DNA of 55,982 nucleotides from an uncultured Collinsella sp. (GCA_902496335.1 CABVAO010000006.1:1-55982), one strand, 5' to 3'. Shown: positions 28,223 to 38,336, numbered from the stretch's first letter. A program made the numbers and translations. Notes: a model not told the origin generated them from the letters alone.

Positions 28223-30076
28223 ATGCCGCTTTTCTCGCAACATACCGCCCGGTTCTCGCCGGACGTTCCTTTGGAGGGCACCAGCTCTCGCGAGCTGCTC
28301 AAGCGGTACCAGCCGCTCGAGACACTTGCGACCGGCGGTTTTGGCTCCATCGAGATCTGCCGCGACACGCATCTGCGCCGCCGCGTCGCCATTAAGCGCA
28401 TCCCCCTTATCAACGGTGCCGGCATGCCCGCCAGCGACATCATGGATGTCCTGCGCGAGGCGCACACTGCCGCTATGCTTCAACATCCCAACATCGTGCA
28501 GGTCATCGACTTTACGCACGACACAGCCTATGCCTACCTGGTTATGGAATATGTCGATGGCATGTCGCTGGCCGAGTTTTTGCATCGCGTGGACGGCCAC
28601 TCACTTACCTTTGACGAGGCCGCGGCCATTGCCGATGCCCTGGGCCAGGCGCTCACCTTCGCCCACAGTAATGGCGTACTCCACCTGGACATTAAGCCCG
28701 CCAACGTGCTCATCGACCACTCGGGCAATGTAAAGCTCACCGACTTTGGCATGGCGCGACTGTCGTCCGCCGGTGGCTTTGGCGGTTCGCGCGGCGGCAC
28801 CATCGGCTACATGCCGCCCGAGCAGCTCGATATCGAGACCGGCACGGTCGACGAACGCGCTGATGTCTTTGCCCTTGCCTGTGTGATCTACGAGGGCCTG
28901 TGCGGCAGCGCTCCCTTTATGGCGGCCACGCCCGCCGACTCGCTCGGCCGCATCATCGGCGGCGCCACCTATCCCAGCGAGCTGATACCACACTTTCCCC
29001 CGGGAGCCGAGGCCGCGCTCATGAGCGCGCTCTCCCCCATGCCGCAGGACCGCCCCAACAGCATCGAGGCATTTTGCGACCAGCTCCTTGCCAGTCTGGG
29101 CAGCGTGCGCGAAGGCCGTCGCAGCCTGGAGCAAATGGTTGGCGAGCTTTCGGATGACGAGCAGGAGCTCGACGATATCGAGCCGTCGCACTACGAGGAC
29201 GACGCCATCGAGATCGACCCCGCACTCGGCTGGGCGGGCACGCGCTGGAGCCATGCGCGCGACTACACCATGCGCGCTATCTCGGCGCTAACGTGCGGTA
29301 CCTTTAGCTTTTTGCTGATGCAAACGGCCGGGGTCGCGGCGCTTCCCGGCCTGGTCATTGCGGCCATCGCGATCGGAGCGGCGGCCGGCCTGGCCCCCCA
29401 GATCGGCTCGGCCATCTCGGCTGTGGGCTTTTTGGTGCTCATGGCCAACACCACCATGCAGGCGCAGGGCATCCTGTCGATACTGCCCGTCGCGGTGATC
29501 TTTGCCGCCGCCATGTCCGGTTGGTGGATCGCTTGGGGTCGTACCGAGGCTGCCGCGAGCTCCGCGCTCACCTGTGCACTCGCGCTTGGCTGTCTGACCG
29601 GCAATACCTTCCTGGCAGCTGGGGTCGCCGCCGGCGTCGCTTCATTTTGGCTCGGCCCGGCAAGCGCCGCCGCGGCAACGGGCATGGGCGCGCTTTTTGC
29701 CCGTCTGGCCACGGTCGCGCTTTCAGCCGGAGGCGTGCTGGGGCTCGGTAACGTTGCCGCAGCGCTGGGAGATCCGCTCCTTTGGACTGCCTTTGTGCTG
29801 GTCGCGGCAACTGCCGCAGCATCATCCGCGCTGCTCAATGCCCATGCCAAGCGTGCCGACCAGGGCTCAAACCTTGCCGCAATCGCCGCCATCGCTGTCA
29901 CCGGCATCGGCTGCGCAGCGGCGTCCTGTCTTGCACACCATATGGAAATTGCCAGCCTTGCAGCCGCGGTCGTCGCCAAGGCGGCGGTTGCGGGAACCCT
30001 ATCCTCTATAATCGTTGGGATATGCCTATATTTGCTCGGATACCAAAGAACCTATACGGAGAGTGATCTTTCGTGA
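28223..30076 (+). CDS. Ser/Thr protein kinase (non-RD) with polytopic membrane domain
   Basis: A 617-residue kinase. Gly-rich loop ATGGFGSIEI (36-45), ATP lysine K58 in VAIKRI, catalytic loop H154-L-D156 (HLDIKPAN) and DFG at 174-176. The usual arginine of the HRD motif is replaced by leucine, so it is a non-RD kinase and may not need activation-loop phosphorylation. An acidic linker (about 295-330) is followed by about eight hydrophobic segments (340-612). The ATG at 28223 follows AGGG; an in-frame TTG 6 bases earlier is less likely. Its stop overlaps the GTG start of fhaA (GTGA). It occupies the place of pknA in the mycobacterial cluster but has a different membrane domain. Confidence 0.9.
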   Translation: MPLFSQHTARFSPDVPLEGTSSRELLKRYQPLETLATGGFGSIEICRDTHLRRRVAIKRIPLINGAGMPASDIMDVLREAHTAAMLQHPNIVQVIDFTHDTAYAYLVMEYVDGMSLAEFLHRVDGHSLTFDEAAAIADALGQALTFAHSNGVLHLDIKPANVLIDHSGNVKLTDFGMARLSSAGGFGGSRGGTIGYMPPEQLDIETGTVDERADVFALACVIYEGLCGSAPFMAATPADSLGRIIGGATYPSELIPHFPPGAEAALMSALSPMPQDRPNSIEAFCDQLLASLGSVREGRRSLEQMVGELSDDEQELDDIEPSHYEDDAIEIDPALGWAGTRWSHARDYTMRAISALTCGTFSFLLMQTAGVAALPGLVIAAIAIGAAAGLAPQIGSAISAVGFLVLMANTTMQAQGILSILPVAVIFAAAMSGWWIAWGRTEAAASSALTCALALGCLTGNTFLAAGVAAGVASFWLGPASAAAATGMGALFARLATVALSAGGVLGLGNVAAALGDPLLWTAFVLVAATAAASSALLNAHAKRADQGSNLAAIAAIAVTGIGCAAASCLAHHMEIASLAAAVVAKAAVAGTLSSIIVGICLYLLGYQRTYTESDLS

Positions 30077-31086
30077 ACTTCCTGAACATCTTCGAGGACC
30101 ACGTGGCCGGCATCTTCGGTGCCACCCGTGCCCCGTTCTCCTTTAAGAAGCTTGCTAAGCAGGCCGCTCGCGACATGGAGGATCAGACTCTGGTGATTAA
30201 CGGCGTCAACACGGCGCCGGCACTCTATACCATCCTTATCGCCGCCGACGACGATCCCATGCTCGCCCCGTTCTACCCCGAGCTTTCGCGCGAGGTCCGC
30301 GAGTTCGTGAAGGCGCAGGCCGAAAAGCGCCGCTATGTCTTTGTCGGCGAGCCCCTCGTGCGCTTTATGATCGATCCGCAGCTGCGCGCCGGCAAGTTCT
30401 CGGTCTTTGCCGAGAACGTCGATGCCCCCACGCTCGGCCGCCTGTACGAAGAAGAGCGCGCCTATCAAAACGGCCTGGGCCAGAACAACTCCGCGGCAAG
30501 CCGTGCCGCCAGCGCCCCGCGCGCCGGCCAGCAGCAGTTTGCTGCCCCGCAGCAGCAGCGCCCCGCCGCCATGCCCCAGCAGCAGCCGACGCCTCGCGCC
30601 GCCGCTCCCGACCCGCTTGCCGTGGCAGACCCCTTCGCGCCTAGCGTCCCCGACCCCGCCGCCGCACCCATCCCGGTGCCGCAGACCGTCTCGCGCGACT
30701 CGCTTGCCGGCATGGGCGGAGCCGCCGCGACCGGTGCCGCCGTGGGCCTAGGCGCCGCAGCCGGCATCGCCTCCAACATGGCGAGCACTCGCGCCCCGCA
30801 GCGCCCGCTCGCCCAGCTCGTCGACGTCGTGAGCGGCGAGAGCCATAGCATCACCTCCGCACAGGTGACCATCGGTCGCGAGCGCTCAGTTTCCGACATT
30901 GCCCTGCGCGACCCCAACGTGTCGCGCCGCCACGCCCAGCTCACCTTTACGGGCTCGGATTGGTCGATCGAGGACCTCAATTCCACCAACGGCACGCTCG
31001 TCAACAACCGCCGCATTACGCGCTGCCCGCTGCGCAACGGCGATCTGCTGACGTTTGGCCTGAGCACCTTTGAATTTAGGGGATAG
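30073..31086 (+). CDS. fhaA: DUF3662/FHA protein FhaA
   Basis: A 337-residue cytosolic protein. The N-terminal DUF3662 domain (1-120, starting MNFLNIFEDHVAGIFG) is diagnostic of FhaA. A Gln/Pro/Ala-rich linker (130-215) leads to a C-terminal FHA domain (250-337) with IGRERSVSDIAL, VSRRHAQL and DLNSTNGTLVN. In mycobacteria FhaA binds phosphorylated MviN to control peptidoglycan export; the same role here is inference. It starts with GTG overlapping the kinase stop, in the order kinase-fhaA-fhaB-pstP-rodA/pbpA-pknB. Confidence 0.95.
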   Translation: MNFLNIFEDHVAGIFGATRAPFSFKKLAKQAARDMEDQTLVINGVNTAPALYTILIAADDDPMLAPFYPELSREVREFVKAQAEKRRYVFVGEPLVRFMIDPQLRAGKFSVFAENVDAPTLGRLYEEERAYQNGLGQNNSAASRAASAPRAGQQQFAAPQQQRPAAMPQQQPTPRAAAPDPLAVADPFAPSVPDPAAAPIPVPQTVSRDSLAGMGGAAATGAAVGLGAAAGIASNMASTRAPQRPLAQLVDVVSGESHSITSAQVTIGRERSVSDIALRDPNVSRRHAQLTFTGSDWSIEDLNSTNGTLVNNRRITRCPLRNGDLLTFGLSTFEFRG

Positions 31087-31092
31087 TCGCTT

Positions 31093-31509
31093 ATGAACAT
31101 CGATATCGTCCTTTTTGCAGGCCGCATCGTCCTGGTCGCCCTGCTCTATATCTTCCTGTTCGCCGTCATGAAGACCGGCGTGGGACTTGTGCGCGGGCAG
31201 CGCCGCGACTCGGCTATCTGGACGATTGATGTGGACAAGGGTCCGCGCGGTATCCGCGGCATCCACGTAGACATGCTCGGCCCCGTCATCGTCGGTCGCT
31301 CGCCATCTTCGGACATCTGCATCAATGAACCGTTCGTCTCGGCCTCGCATGCGCGCTTTTCGCTGCAGGGCCCGGCGCTCATCATCGAGGACCTCAACTC
31401 GCTTAACGGCACGCTCGTCAACGGCCGCCAGCTCGTGGAGCCCGCGACGCTGCGCGAGGGCGACGAAGTCCAGATTGGCGATGTGGTCATGAAGGTGAAC
31501 CGTCGATGA
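31093..31509 (+). CDS. fhaB: FHA-domain protein FhaB (FipA-like)
   Basis: A 138-residue protein with an N-terminal membrane segment (about 5-27) and a cytosolic FHA domain (about 55-138: VIVGRSPSSDICI, VSASHARFSL, DLNSLNGTLVNGR). The size and architecture match FhaB, which in mycobacteria links PknB signalling to division. It follows fhaA by 6 bases, and its stop overlaps the ATG of the phosphatase gene (ATGA). Confidence 0.93.
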   Translation: MNIDIVLFAGRIVLVALLYIFLFAVMKTGVGLVRGQRRDSAIWTIDVDKGPRGIRGIHVDMLGPVIVGRSPSSDICINEPFVSASHARFSLQGPALIIEDLNSLNGTLVNGRQLVEPATLREGDEVQIGDVVMKVNRR

Positions 31510-33305
31510 TCGACGAGGAGAACAAGTCCGCAACTATGACCGAGGCACCGGCTGCCGCCACAGCTGCGCCGGCCCACGCCGCTCCGGCGGGCTCCGCACC
31601 CGTGGAACCCGAGGACACTGTGTTCTCCCTGCCTCTTTCGCATGTAACGCATGATATTTCGGATCTCGCCGATAACGAGGACGAAGAGGATGCCGTAGCG
31701 GCGCCCATCGGCGCACATGCTGCGGAACAGCCCACAGCGCCCGAAGCAACCCCGGTGCCGGCTCACTTTGCAGAGCCCGTCGCCGCGGCAATCAACGAGA
31801 GCGCTGCGGTGTTTGCGGCACCCGAGCCCGCCGCGCCGGCGTTTCCCATAGCCCCGGTATCCGAGGTTGCGCCCGCGTCTGCGCCGGCGCCCGAGCCTAT
31901 AGACGTCAGCCCGCAAGACGACGAGTCGACCGCCCGCGTTTCCGAGGAGCCCGACTCCCCGGACACCGGTGATTCCGAATCAAACGCCGAGACCGACACC
32001 GTCTCTCCCGGTGACACCGCCGAGATCGACGTTGCTGCCGTTGAGGCCAAGCTCAAAGACCCCGGCTCGACCATGAGCTTTGAGCCCCTGACCGAGGAGC
32101 GCATCGAGACCGACTCGACCTATGATGCCGGTACCACCACGCAACTCATGTGGGGCGCCCGCTCCGACGTTGGCTGTGTGCGCCCGCACAATGAGGATTC
32201 CTACCTGGTGCAGTCGCCGCTCTTTTGCGTATGCGACGGCATGGGTGGTCACGCCGCCGGCGAGGTGGCCTCTTCTATCGCTGTCGAGACTATAGCCAAG
32301 ACGGCCCCACAGTCCGCCGACGCAGCACGCCTGGCCGCAGCCGTCGAGGCAGCCAACGCCGCCGTAATCGAGGCGGCCCTGAACGGCCTGGGCAAGCCTG
32401 GCATGGGCTGCACAGCCACCTGCGCCTATATCGAAAACGACACGCTCGCCATCGCCCACGTGGGCGACTCGCGCGCCTACCTGCTCCACGAGGGCACGCT
32501 CATCCGCGTGACCCGCGACCACTCCTATGTGGAAGAACTCGTGGACGCCGGCGAGATTACGGCAGACGAGGCTCGCGTCCACCCCAACCGTTCGGTCATC
32601 ACCCGTGCGCTGGGCTCGGACCCCGCCATGTATGCCGACCACTTCACTCTGCATATCGAGGAAGGCGACCGTCTGATCCTGTGCTCTGACGGCCTCTCGA
32701 GCATGATTCCCGATAGCGATATCGAGAACATCGCCACGCAGTCCTCAACCGCGCAAATCTGCGTCGACAACCTAGTGGACGCGGCGCTTGCCGCCGGCGG
32801 CCACGACAACGTGACCGTAGTAGTCGTTGACCTGGTTGACGATGGCGTCATGCGCGAGGCGCAACGCGTGCGTCGCCGCAACGTTACTATCGCCGCCATC
32901 CTGGCCCTCGTCTTTGTGCTGGCAGCTGGCATCTGGGCCTACACGGGTGTCACCGGCTCGTACTACCTGGGTACCTACCAGGGCAATGTCGCCGTCTGGC
33001 GCGGCCTGCCCGGCAAGCCACTCGGACTCAAGCTCCACTGGCTCGAGAGCGAAACCAGCATTAAGCTGTCCGACCTGCCCGAAGACACGCAAAACCGCCT
33101 CAAGGCGGGCATTCCGCAAACAAGTGTCGACGATGCGCAGGACACGATATCCAAGTACCGCCACCAGATCGACGAGGAGCAGACCCGCCAGGTGATCGAC
33201 GCGCAAACGATTCGCGACAACACCAATCAGGGATCGACCTCCGAATCAGATTCCGAGAAAACCGCCGAACAGTCCGCCGAGGCCGAAGCCTCCGATAAGA
33301 ACTAG
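31506..33305 (+). CDS. PP2C-family Ser/Thr phosphatase (PstP-like)
   Basis: A 599-residue membrane phosphatase. A long acidic Ala/Pro/Glu-rich N-terminal extension (1-210) precedes the PP2C domain (about 215-445), which has the metal-site motifs SDVGCVRPHNEDS, DGMGGHAAGE, HVGDSRAY, LCSDGLSS and GGHDNVTVV. One membrane segment (about 460-482) and an external domain follow. It should reverse the kinases of the cluster at the membrane. The N-terminal extension is unusual; mycobacterial PstP starts directly with the phosphatase domain. It overlaps fhaB by four bases. Confidence 0.95.
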   Translation: MIDEENKSATMTEAPAAATAAPAHAAPAGSAPVEPEDTVFSLPLSHVTHDISDLADNEDEEDAVAAPIGAHAAEQPTAPEATPVPAHFAEPVAAAINESAAVFAAPEPAAPAFPIAPVSEVAPASAPAPEPIDVSPQDDESTARVSEEPDSPDTGDSESNAETDTVSPGDTAEIDVAAVEAKLKDPGSTMSFEPLTEERIETDSTYDAGTTTQLMWGARSDVGCVRPHNEDSYLVQSPLFCVCDGMGGHAAGEVASSIAVETIAKTAPQSADAARLAAAVEAANAAVIEAALNGLGKPGMGCTATCAYIENDTLAIAHVGDSRAYLLHEGTLIRVTRDHSYVEELVDAGEITADEARVHPNRSVITRALGSDPAMYADHFTLHIEEGDRLILCSDGLSSMIPDSDIENIATQSSTAQICVDNLVDAALAAGGHDNVTVVVVDLVDDGVMREAQRVRRRNVTIAAILALVFVLAAGIWAYTGVTGSYYLGTYQGNVAVWRGLPGKPLGLKLHWLESETSIKLSDLPEDTQNRLKAGIPQTSVDDAQDTISKYRHQIDEEQTRQVIDAQTIRDNTNQGSTSESDSEKTAEQSAEAEASDKN

Positions 33306-33321
33306 AAAGGGAGTGCCGCTT

Positions 33322-36192
33322 ATGAGTCGCCGCAACACCGAGCTGCTATTGCTCATCGCCTCGGCGTTCCCCGTCATCCTGCTGTATGCGATGTACGTGC
33401 TCACTGCGGGCGCCGCTATCTCCTTTGAGACGCTCGCCGTACCGATCGGCCTCTTTGCCGCCTTTGCCGCGGCCCACATTGCCGTGCGCATCTTGGCGCC
33501 CGGTGCCGACCCCGCCATCCTGCCCATCGTATTTATACTTTCGGGCATCGGCATCACGTTCGTGACGCGTCTCGCCCCCGCTCTCGCCATCTCACAGCTC
33601 ATCATCCTGTTTGTCTCGGTGGCGCTCATGGTGGGAACGCTTGCACTAGTCAAAAACCTCGACGTGGTCATGCGCTACAAGTACACCTTTGGCATCATCG
33701 GCATCATCCTGCTGATGCTGCCTATCTTTATCGGCACCACGATCTCGGGCTCCAAGCTGTGGATTCGCATCGCGGGCTTTACCATCCAGCCCGGCGAGTT
33801 CTCCAAGGTCTTTATCGTGCTGTTCCTGGCCGGGTACCTGGCCGAGAACCGCGAGCTGCTCTCCATCTCCAACCGCAAGATCTTGGGCTTTAAGATCCCT
33901 CGCCTGCGACTGCTACTGCCGTTGTTTGCCGTGTGGGGTGTGTGCCTGCTCGTCGTCGTCTTCGAACGCGACCTGGGTTCGGCCGTGCTGTTCTACACCA
34001 TCTTCTTGCTGATGCTCTACGTTGCCACGGGGCGCTTTTCGTATGTCGTTATCGGCCTTGCGCTCTTAGCCGTTGGAGCCGTGGGCGCCTACAAGTTCCT
34101 GTCGCACGTTCAGGTGCGTTTCCAGGTTTGGGTCGATCCGTTTAAGGACGCCCAGGGCCAGGGCTACCAGATCGTCCAGTCGCTCTTCTCGCTTGCCGAC
34201 GGCGGTCTGGTCGGCGTTGGCATCGGCAACGGGATGGCCAACAACATCCCCGTCGTCGAGTCCGACTTTATCTTCTCGGCCATCGGCGAGGAGATGGGTC
34301 TTTTGGGCGGCGGCGCCGTGCTCATCCTGTTTATGCTCTTTGCCGTGCGTGGCCTCACCACAGCTGCCCGCGCTAAATCCGACCTCGCCGCCTTTAGCGC
34401 CACCGGTCTTACGGCAGCCATCAGCTTCCAGGCCTTTTTGATCGTGGGCGGCGTCACCCGCCTGATCCCGCTGACCGGCGTCACTCTGCCCTTTATGAGC
34501 CAGGGCGGCTCCTCGCTGCTGGCAAGCTTTATCATCGTCGCGCTCCTGCTACGCGCCGGTGACGAGGCGACCGGACGCGAGGCAGAGCTTACCGGCACCG
34601 GCACCATGGCCGCCATCACCGATGATCAGGTCGCATCGGCCGCTGCCCCGACGGGCACACGCTTTGCCACCTCGTCTTCCTACGGCAGCGGTAGCCATTC
34701 CGTCGGCTCGCGCATGCGCCGTCGCCTGCTCGACACGCCTGAATCCGGTGTGCTCGGCCGCGTTGCGCTCGCCAACCGTCTAACCCGCGCGGTGCTCGCC
34801 TTTACGGCGCTGTTCGCCATCCTTATCGGGAACCTCACCTATGTCCAGGTCATTAAGGCCAAGGACTATCAGGACATGCCGACCAACAACCACACCATCG
34901 CCCGCTCCAAGTACATCCAGCGCGGCTCCATCATCACGTCCGACGGCGTGACGCTGGCCGAGTCGCTGCAGCAGGAGGACGGCACCTACGTACGCTCCTA
35001 CCCCAACGGTAACCTGGCAGCGCACGTGGTTGGCTACGTGAGCCAGCAGTATGGTACCACCGCCATCGAGAGCGTCATGAACGACACGCTCACCGGTTCT
35101 AAGGACTACTCTAGCTGGAACAACGCCATCGCGTCGCTCGCGGGCCAGACCCAGCCGGGCAACACCGCCAAGCTCACCATCGACTCGCGTATCCAGACGG
35201 CGGCCGAGCAGGCACTCAAGGGCTTTAAGGGCGCTGTAGTGGTCATCGACCCGCGTACCGGCGCGGTGCTCGCATGTGCCAGCTCGCCCACCTACGACAA
35301 CACCAACATCGATGCCCTGCTGCAGACGGGCGGCGGCGAGGACGGCTCCATGTACAATCGCGCCATGGACGCGCTGTACACGCCGGGCTCAACGTTTAAG
35401 GTCGTTACGCTTTCCGCGGCACTCGAGACCGGTACCGCCAGCCTTACCAGCACCTACCAGGCGCCCGGCTCCATGGACATCGGCAACGCACCGGTCACCA
35501 ACTATGCCAACGAGAGCTACGGCACCATCAGCCTGCAGCAGGCCTTTGCCGTGTCCTCCAACGTCGTCTTTGGCCAGGTGGCAAACGAAGTTGGCGCAAA
35601 CACGCTCGTACAGTTTGCCAACGCCTTTGGCTACGGCCAAAAGCTCGGCCAGGACCTGACCTCCGCGGCCTCCATCATGGCCGACCCGTCGCTCATGACC
35701 GAGTGGGAGACCGCCTGGGCCGGCGCCGGCCAGCCTGTCGGCATGGACCACACGCCCGGCCCGCAGACCACCGTCATGCAAAACGCCGTGATTGCCGCCG
35801 CCATCGCCAACAGTGGCGTGGTCATGGACCCGTACTTTGTAGCCCAGGTACTTGCCCCGGACGGAACCGTGGTCAAGACCACGCAGTCCCGCTCGCTGGG
35901 GCAGGCCGTCAGCTCCGCCACGGCCGACCAGGTCAAGCAGGCCATGCTTGCCGTCGTCCAGTCCGGCACCGGCACCGATGCCCAGATCCCCGGCGTCAAG
36001 GTCGCCGGCAAGACCGGCTCGGCCGAGACCGGCGGCACCAACGTCAACTCTATGTTCGTTGGCTTTGCACCTTACGATTCACCCACGGTCGCCATCTCGG
36101 TGGCCTTGGAGGATTTCGACAAGCATGACGTCAAGGCCGCCAAGATCGCCGGTATCGTCCTGACCGCGGCGCTTGCCGCACAGGGAGCGTGA
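33322..36192 (+). CDS. Fused RodA/FtsW (SEDS) - class B penicillin-binding protein
   Basis: A 956-residue single reading frame containing both peptidoglycan synthase partners. Residues 1-410 are a SEDS glycosyltransferase with about ten membrane segments, including the FQVWVDPFKDAQGQGYQIVQS loop, GIGNG and the PLTGVTLPFMSQGGSS motif near 385-400. A linker (410-485) leads to a new membrane segment (488-507) and a PbpA-like transpeptidase domain with S690-TF-K693, SSN at 745-747 and K897-TG. The ATG at 33322 has AAAGGGAG at correct spacing; a GTG nine bases earlier is less likely. In other Actinobacteria these are two adjacent genes, rodA and pbpA. Confidence 0.95.
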   Translation: MSRRNTELLLLIASAFPVILLYAMYVLTAGAAISFETLAVPIGLFAAFAAAHIAVRILAPGADPAILPIVFILSGIGITFVTRLAPALAISQLIILFVSVALMVGTLALVKNLDVVMRYKYTFGIIGIILLMLPIFIGTTISGSKLWIRIAGFTIQPGEFSKVFIVLFLAGYLAENRELLSISNRKILGFKIPRLRLLLPLFAVWGVCLLVVVFERDLGSAVLFYTIFLLMLYVATGRFSYVVIGLALLAVGAVGAYKFLSHVQVRFQVWVDPFKDAQGQGYQIVQSLFSLADGGLVGVGIGNGMANNIPVVESDFIFSAIGEEMGLLGGGAVLILFMLFAVRGLTTAARAKSDLAAFSATGLTAAISFQAFLIVGGVTRLIPLTGVTLPFMSQGGSSLLASFIIVALLLRAGDEATGREAELTGTGTMAAITDDQVASAAAPTGTRFATSSSYGSGSHSVGSRMRRRLLDTPESGVLGRVALANRLTRAVLAFTALFAILIGNLTYVQVIKAKDYQDMPTNNHTIARSKYIQRGSIITSDGVTLAESLQQEDGTYVRSYPNGNLAAHVVGYVSQQYGTTAIESVMNDTLTGSKDYSSWNNAIASLAGQTQPGNTAKLTIDSRIQTAAEQALKGFKGAVVVIDPRTGAVLACASSPTYDNTNIDALLQTGGGEDGSMYNRAMDALYTPGSTFKVVTLSAALETGTASLTSTYQAPGSMDIGNAPVTNYANESYGTISLQQAFAVSSNVVFGQVANEVGANTLVQFANAFGYGQKLGQDLTSAASIMADPSLMTEWETAWAGAGQPVGMDHTPGPQTTVMQNAVIAAAIANSGVVMDPYFVAQVLAPDGTVVKTTQSRSLGQAVSSATADQVKQAMLAVVQSGTGTDAQIPGVKVAGKTGSAETGGTNVNSMFVGFAPYDSPTVAISVALEDFDKHDVKAAKIAGIVLTAALAAQGA

Positions 36193-36324
36193 TGCCCATG
36201 ATCGAATCGGACACCCGAGGCGCGCCGCGGCCGAAGAGTTAGCGGCAACGCGCCACACGGCCCCAGCGGCCACATCGTAGGTACTACACACATCGTTGAG
36301 CGAATAGTTATGTTAGGAGCAGGA

Positions 36325-38286
36325 ATGGAACAGAGGGTCCTCGGGGGAAGATACCTCCTCAAGGATAAGGTGGGAACGGGCGGCATGGCGACCGTCTACC
36401 GTGCACAGGACCAGGTCCTCGACCGCACGGTCGCCGTCAAGATCATGCTGCCGCAGTATGCCGGCGACGCAACCTTCGCCGCACGCTTTAAGCAGGAGGC
36501 CCAGGCAGCAGCCGGTCTCTCCTCCCCCTATATCGTGGGCGTCTACGATTGGGGCAAGGACGGCGACACCTATTACATCGTCATGGAGTACCTGCGCGGC
36601 ACCGACCTTAAGAGCGGCATCAAGAGCCACGGCGCCCTCGACCCCAAGAAGGTCGCCCAGATCGGCTCGCAGATCAGCTCTGCGCTTTCGGTCGCCCACA
36701 AGCACGAGATCATCCACCGCGACATTAAGCCGCAGAACATCATGGTGCTGCCCGACGGCAACATCAAGGTGATGGACTTTGGCATCGCGCGTGCCAAGAA
36801 CAGCCACCTCACGCAAGACAACAACGTGCTGGGAACCGCCCACTACGTCAGCCCCGAGCAGACCCGCGGTCAGGACCTCGGCCCCACCTCGGATATCTAC
36901 TCGCTGGGCGTCGTGATGTACGAGTGCGCCACCGGCCGCGTTCCCTTTGACGGTGACGACGCCATCTCGGTCGCACTCAAGCAGGTCAACGAGCTGCCTA
37001 TTCCGCCGAGCCAGATCAACTCCGGTGTCGACGCCGACCTTGAGCGCATCATCCTCAAGTGCATGGAGAAAGACCCGGCAAACCGCTTCCAGACCGCCGA
37101 CGAGCTGCGTCAGGTGCTCAACAGCTACCTGTCGGGCCGTGCCGTCAACGTCTCGGAGCCCACGCGCATCATCGGTGCCCCCGGTGAGCTGGGCGCCACC
37201 AAGACTCGCGAGCTTTCCGATCAGACGCGCGCCATGGTGCGTCCCGTCTCGGGCGTGAGCGGCCAGAATACCACCCGTAGCTCGGTTTCGGGCTCCACCG
37301 GCTCCTACGAGGTCGAAAAGCCCAAATCCAACAAGAACAAGATCATCGCCGCCGTGGTGGCAGCCGTTGCCGTCATCTGCATCGTGGTGGCCTTTGCCAC
37401 AGGACTCTTTGGCGGCGAGCAGGTCACCGTGCCCGATGTGCTGGGCAAGGACCAGCAGACTGCCGTCGAGCTGATCAAGGAAGCCGGCCTCGAGGTCGGC
37501 ACCATCGACCAAAGCTACAACGACGATGTCGACGAGGGCAAGGTCGCCGAGCAGACGCCCAACGGCAACACCAAGAAGGCCAAGGGCACCAAGGTGAACC
37601 TGGTAATCTCCAAGGGTCCCAAGCCCTCCGAGAAGGTTGAGGTTCCCCGGCTTGTCGGCCTGACCAAGGACCAGGCCGAGGCCGCGCTGGCAAGCGTTGG
37701 CCTGAAGGGCAACGCCTCCGAGGAGGCCAACGAGGCCGATGAGGGCCAGGTCTTTGAGCAGGGCACCGAAGCCGGTAAGGAAGTCGCGAAGGGCACGACC
37801 ATCTCGTACAAGGTCTCGAGCGGCCCGGATACCACGTCCGTCCCCGATCTGACCGACATGACCGAGGCCCAGGCGCGCAACGCCCTCGATATGGCAGGCT
37901 TTGGCGTCGACGTTAGCTACCAGGAGAACGACTCGGTTACCGAGGGCACCGTGATCAGCTGGAACCCCAGTGGCAAGCAGAAGCCCGGCGCCACGATTAC
38001 CGTCGTCATTGCCAAGAAGTCCGGCAAGGCCAGTGTTCCGGGCAACCTTTACGGCAAGAGCATCTCCGCCGCCGTCACCGCGCTCAACAACGCCGGTTTC
38101 TATAACATCGGCTTCTGTGACCAGAACGGCAATCCCGTAAGCGGTAACGAGGATGCCACCGTTACGGGCGTCTCCCCCACCGGCAAGCAGTCCACCGACA
38201 GCACGATCACGCTAACAGTCGCACTTTCTGGCTCGGGCTCTGACTCTGGCTCGGGCACGGGTGACGATTCCGGTACGAACAACTAG
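36325..38286 (+). CDS. pknB: Ser/Thr kinase PknB with four PASTA repeats
   Basis: A 653-residue transmembrane kinase. Gly-rich loop (KVGTGGMATVY), ATP lysine K39, HRD 131-133, DFG 151-153, the activation segment ending GTAHYVSPEQ, one membrane segment (340-362), and four PASTA repeats starting near 367, 438, 504 and 569, then a Ser/Gly tail. PASTA repeats bind muropeptides or lipid II, coupling wall status to phosphorylation. The ATG at 36325 is preceded by AGGAG with 5-base spacing; an ATG 15 bases earlier overlaps that site. It is the last gene of the cluster, 132 bases after the SEDS-PBP gene and before a strong terminator. Confidence 0.96.
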   Translation: MEQRVLGGRYLLKDKVGTGGMATVYRAQDQVLDRTVAVKIMLPQYAGDATFAARFKQEAQAAAGLSSPYIVGVYDWGKDGDTYYIVMEYLRGTDLKSGIKSHGALDPKKVAQIGSQISSALSVAHKHEIIHRDIKPQNIMVLPDGNIKVMDFGIARAKNSHLTQDNNVLGTAHYVSPEQTRGQDLGPTSDIYSLGVVMYECATGRVPFDGDDAISVALKQVNELPIPPSQINSGVDADLERIILKCMEKDPANRFQTADELRQVLNSYLSGRAVNVSEPTRIIGAPGELGATKTRELSDQTRAMVRPVSGVSGQNTTRSSVSGSTGSYEVEKPKSNKNKIIAAVVAAVAVICIVVAFATGLFGGEQVTVPDVLGKDQQTAVELIKEAGLEVGTIDQSYNDDVDEGKVAEQTPNGNTKKAKGTKVNLVISKGPKPSEKVEVPRLVGLTKDQAEAALASVGLKGNASEEANEADEGQVFEQGTEAGKEVAKGTTISYKVSSGPDTTSVPDLTDMTEAQARNALDMAGFGVDVSYQENDSVTEGTVISWNPSGKQKPGATITVVIAKKSGKASVPGNLYGKSISAAVTALNNAGFYNIGFCDQNGNPVSGNEDATVTGVSPTGKQSTDSTITLTVALSGSGSDSGSGTGDDSGTNN

Positions 38287-38336
38287 TCGCCACCCCACCG
38301 CTCATCACGGCTTTCGCCGCAAACATATTCGCTCAC

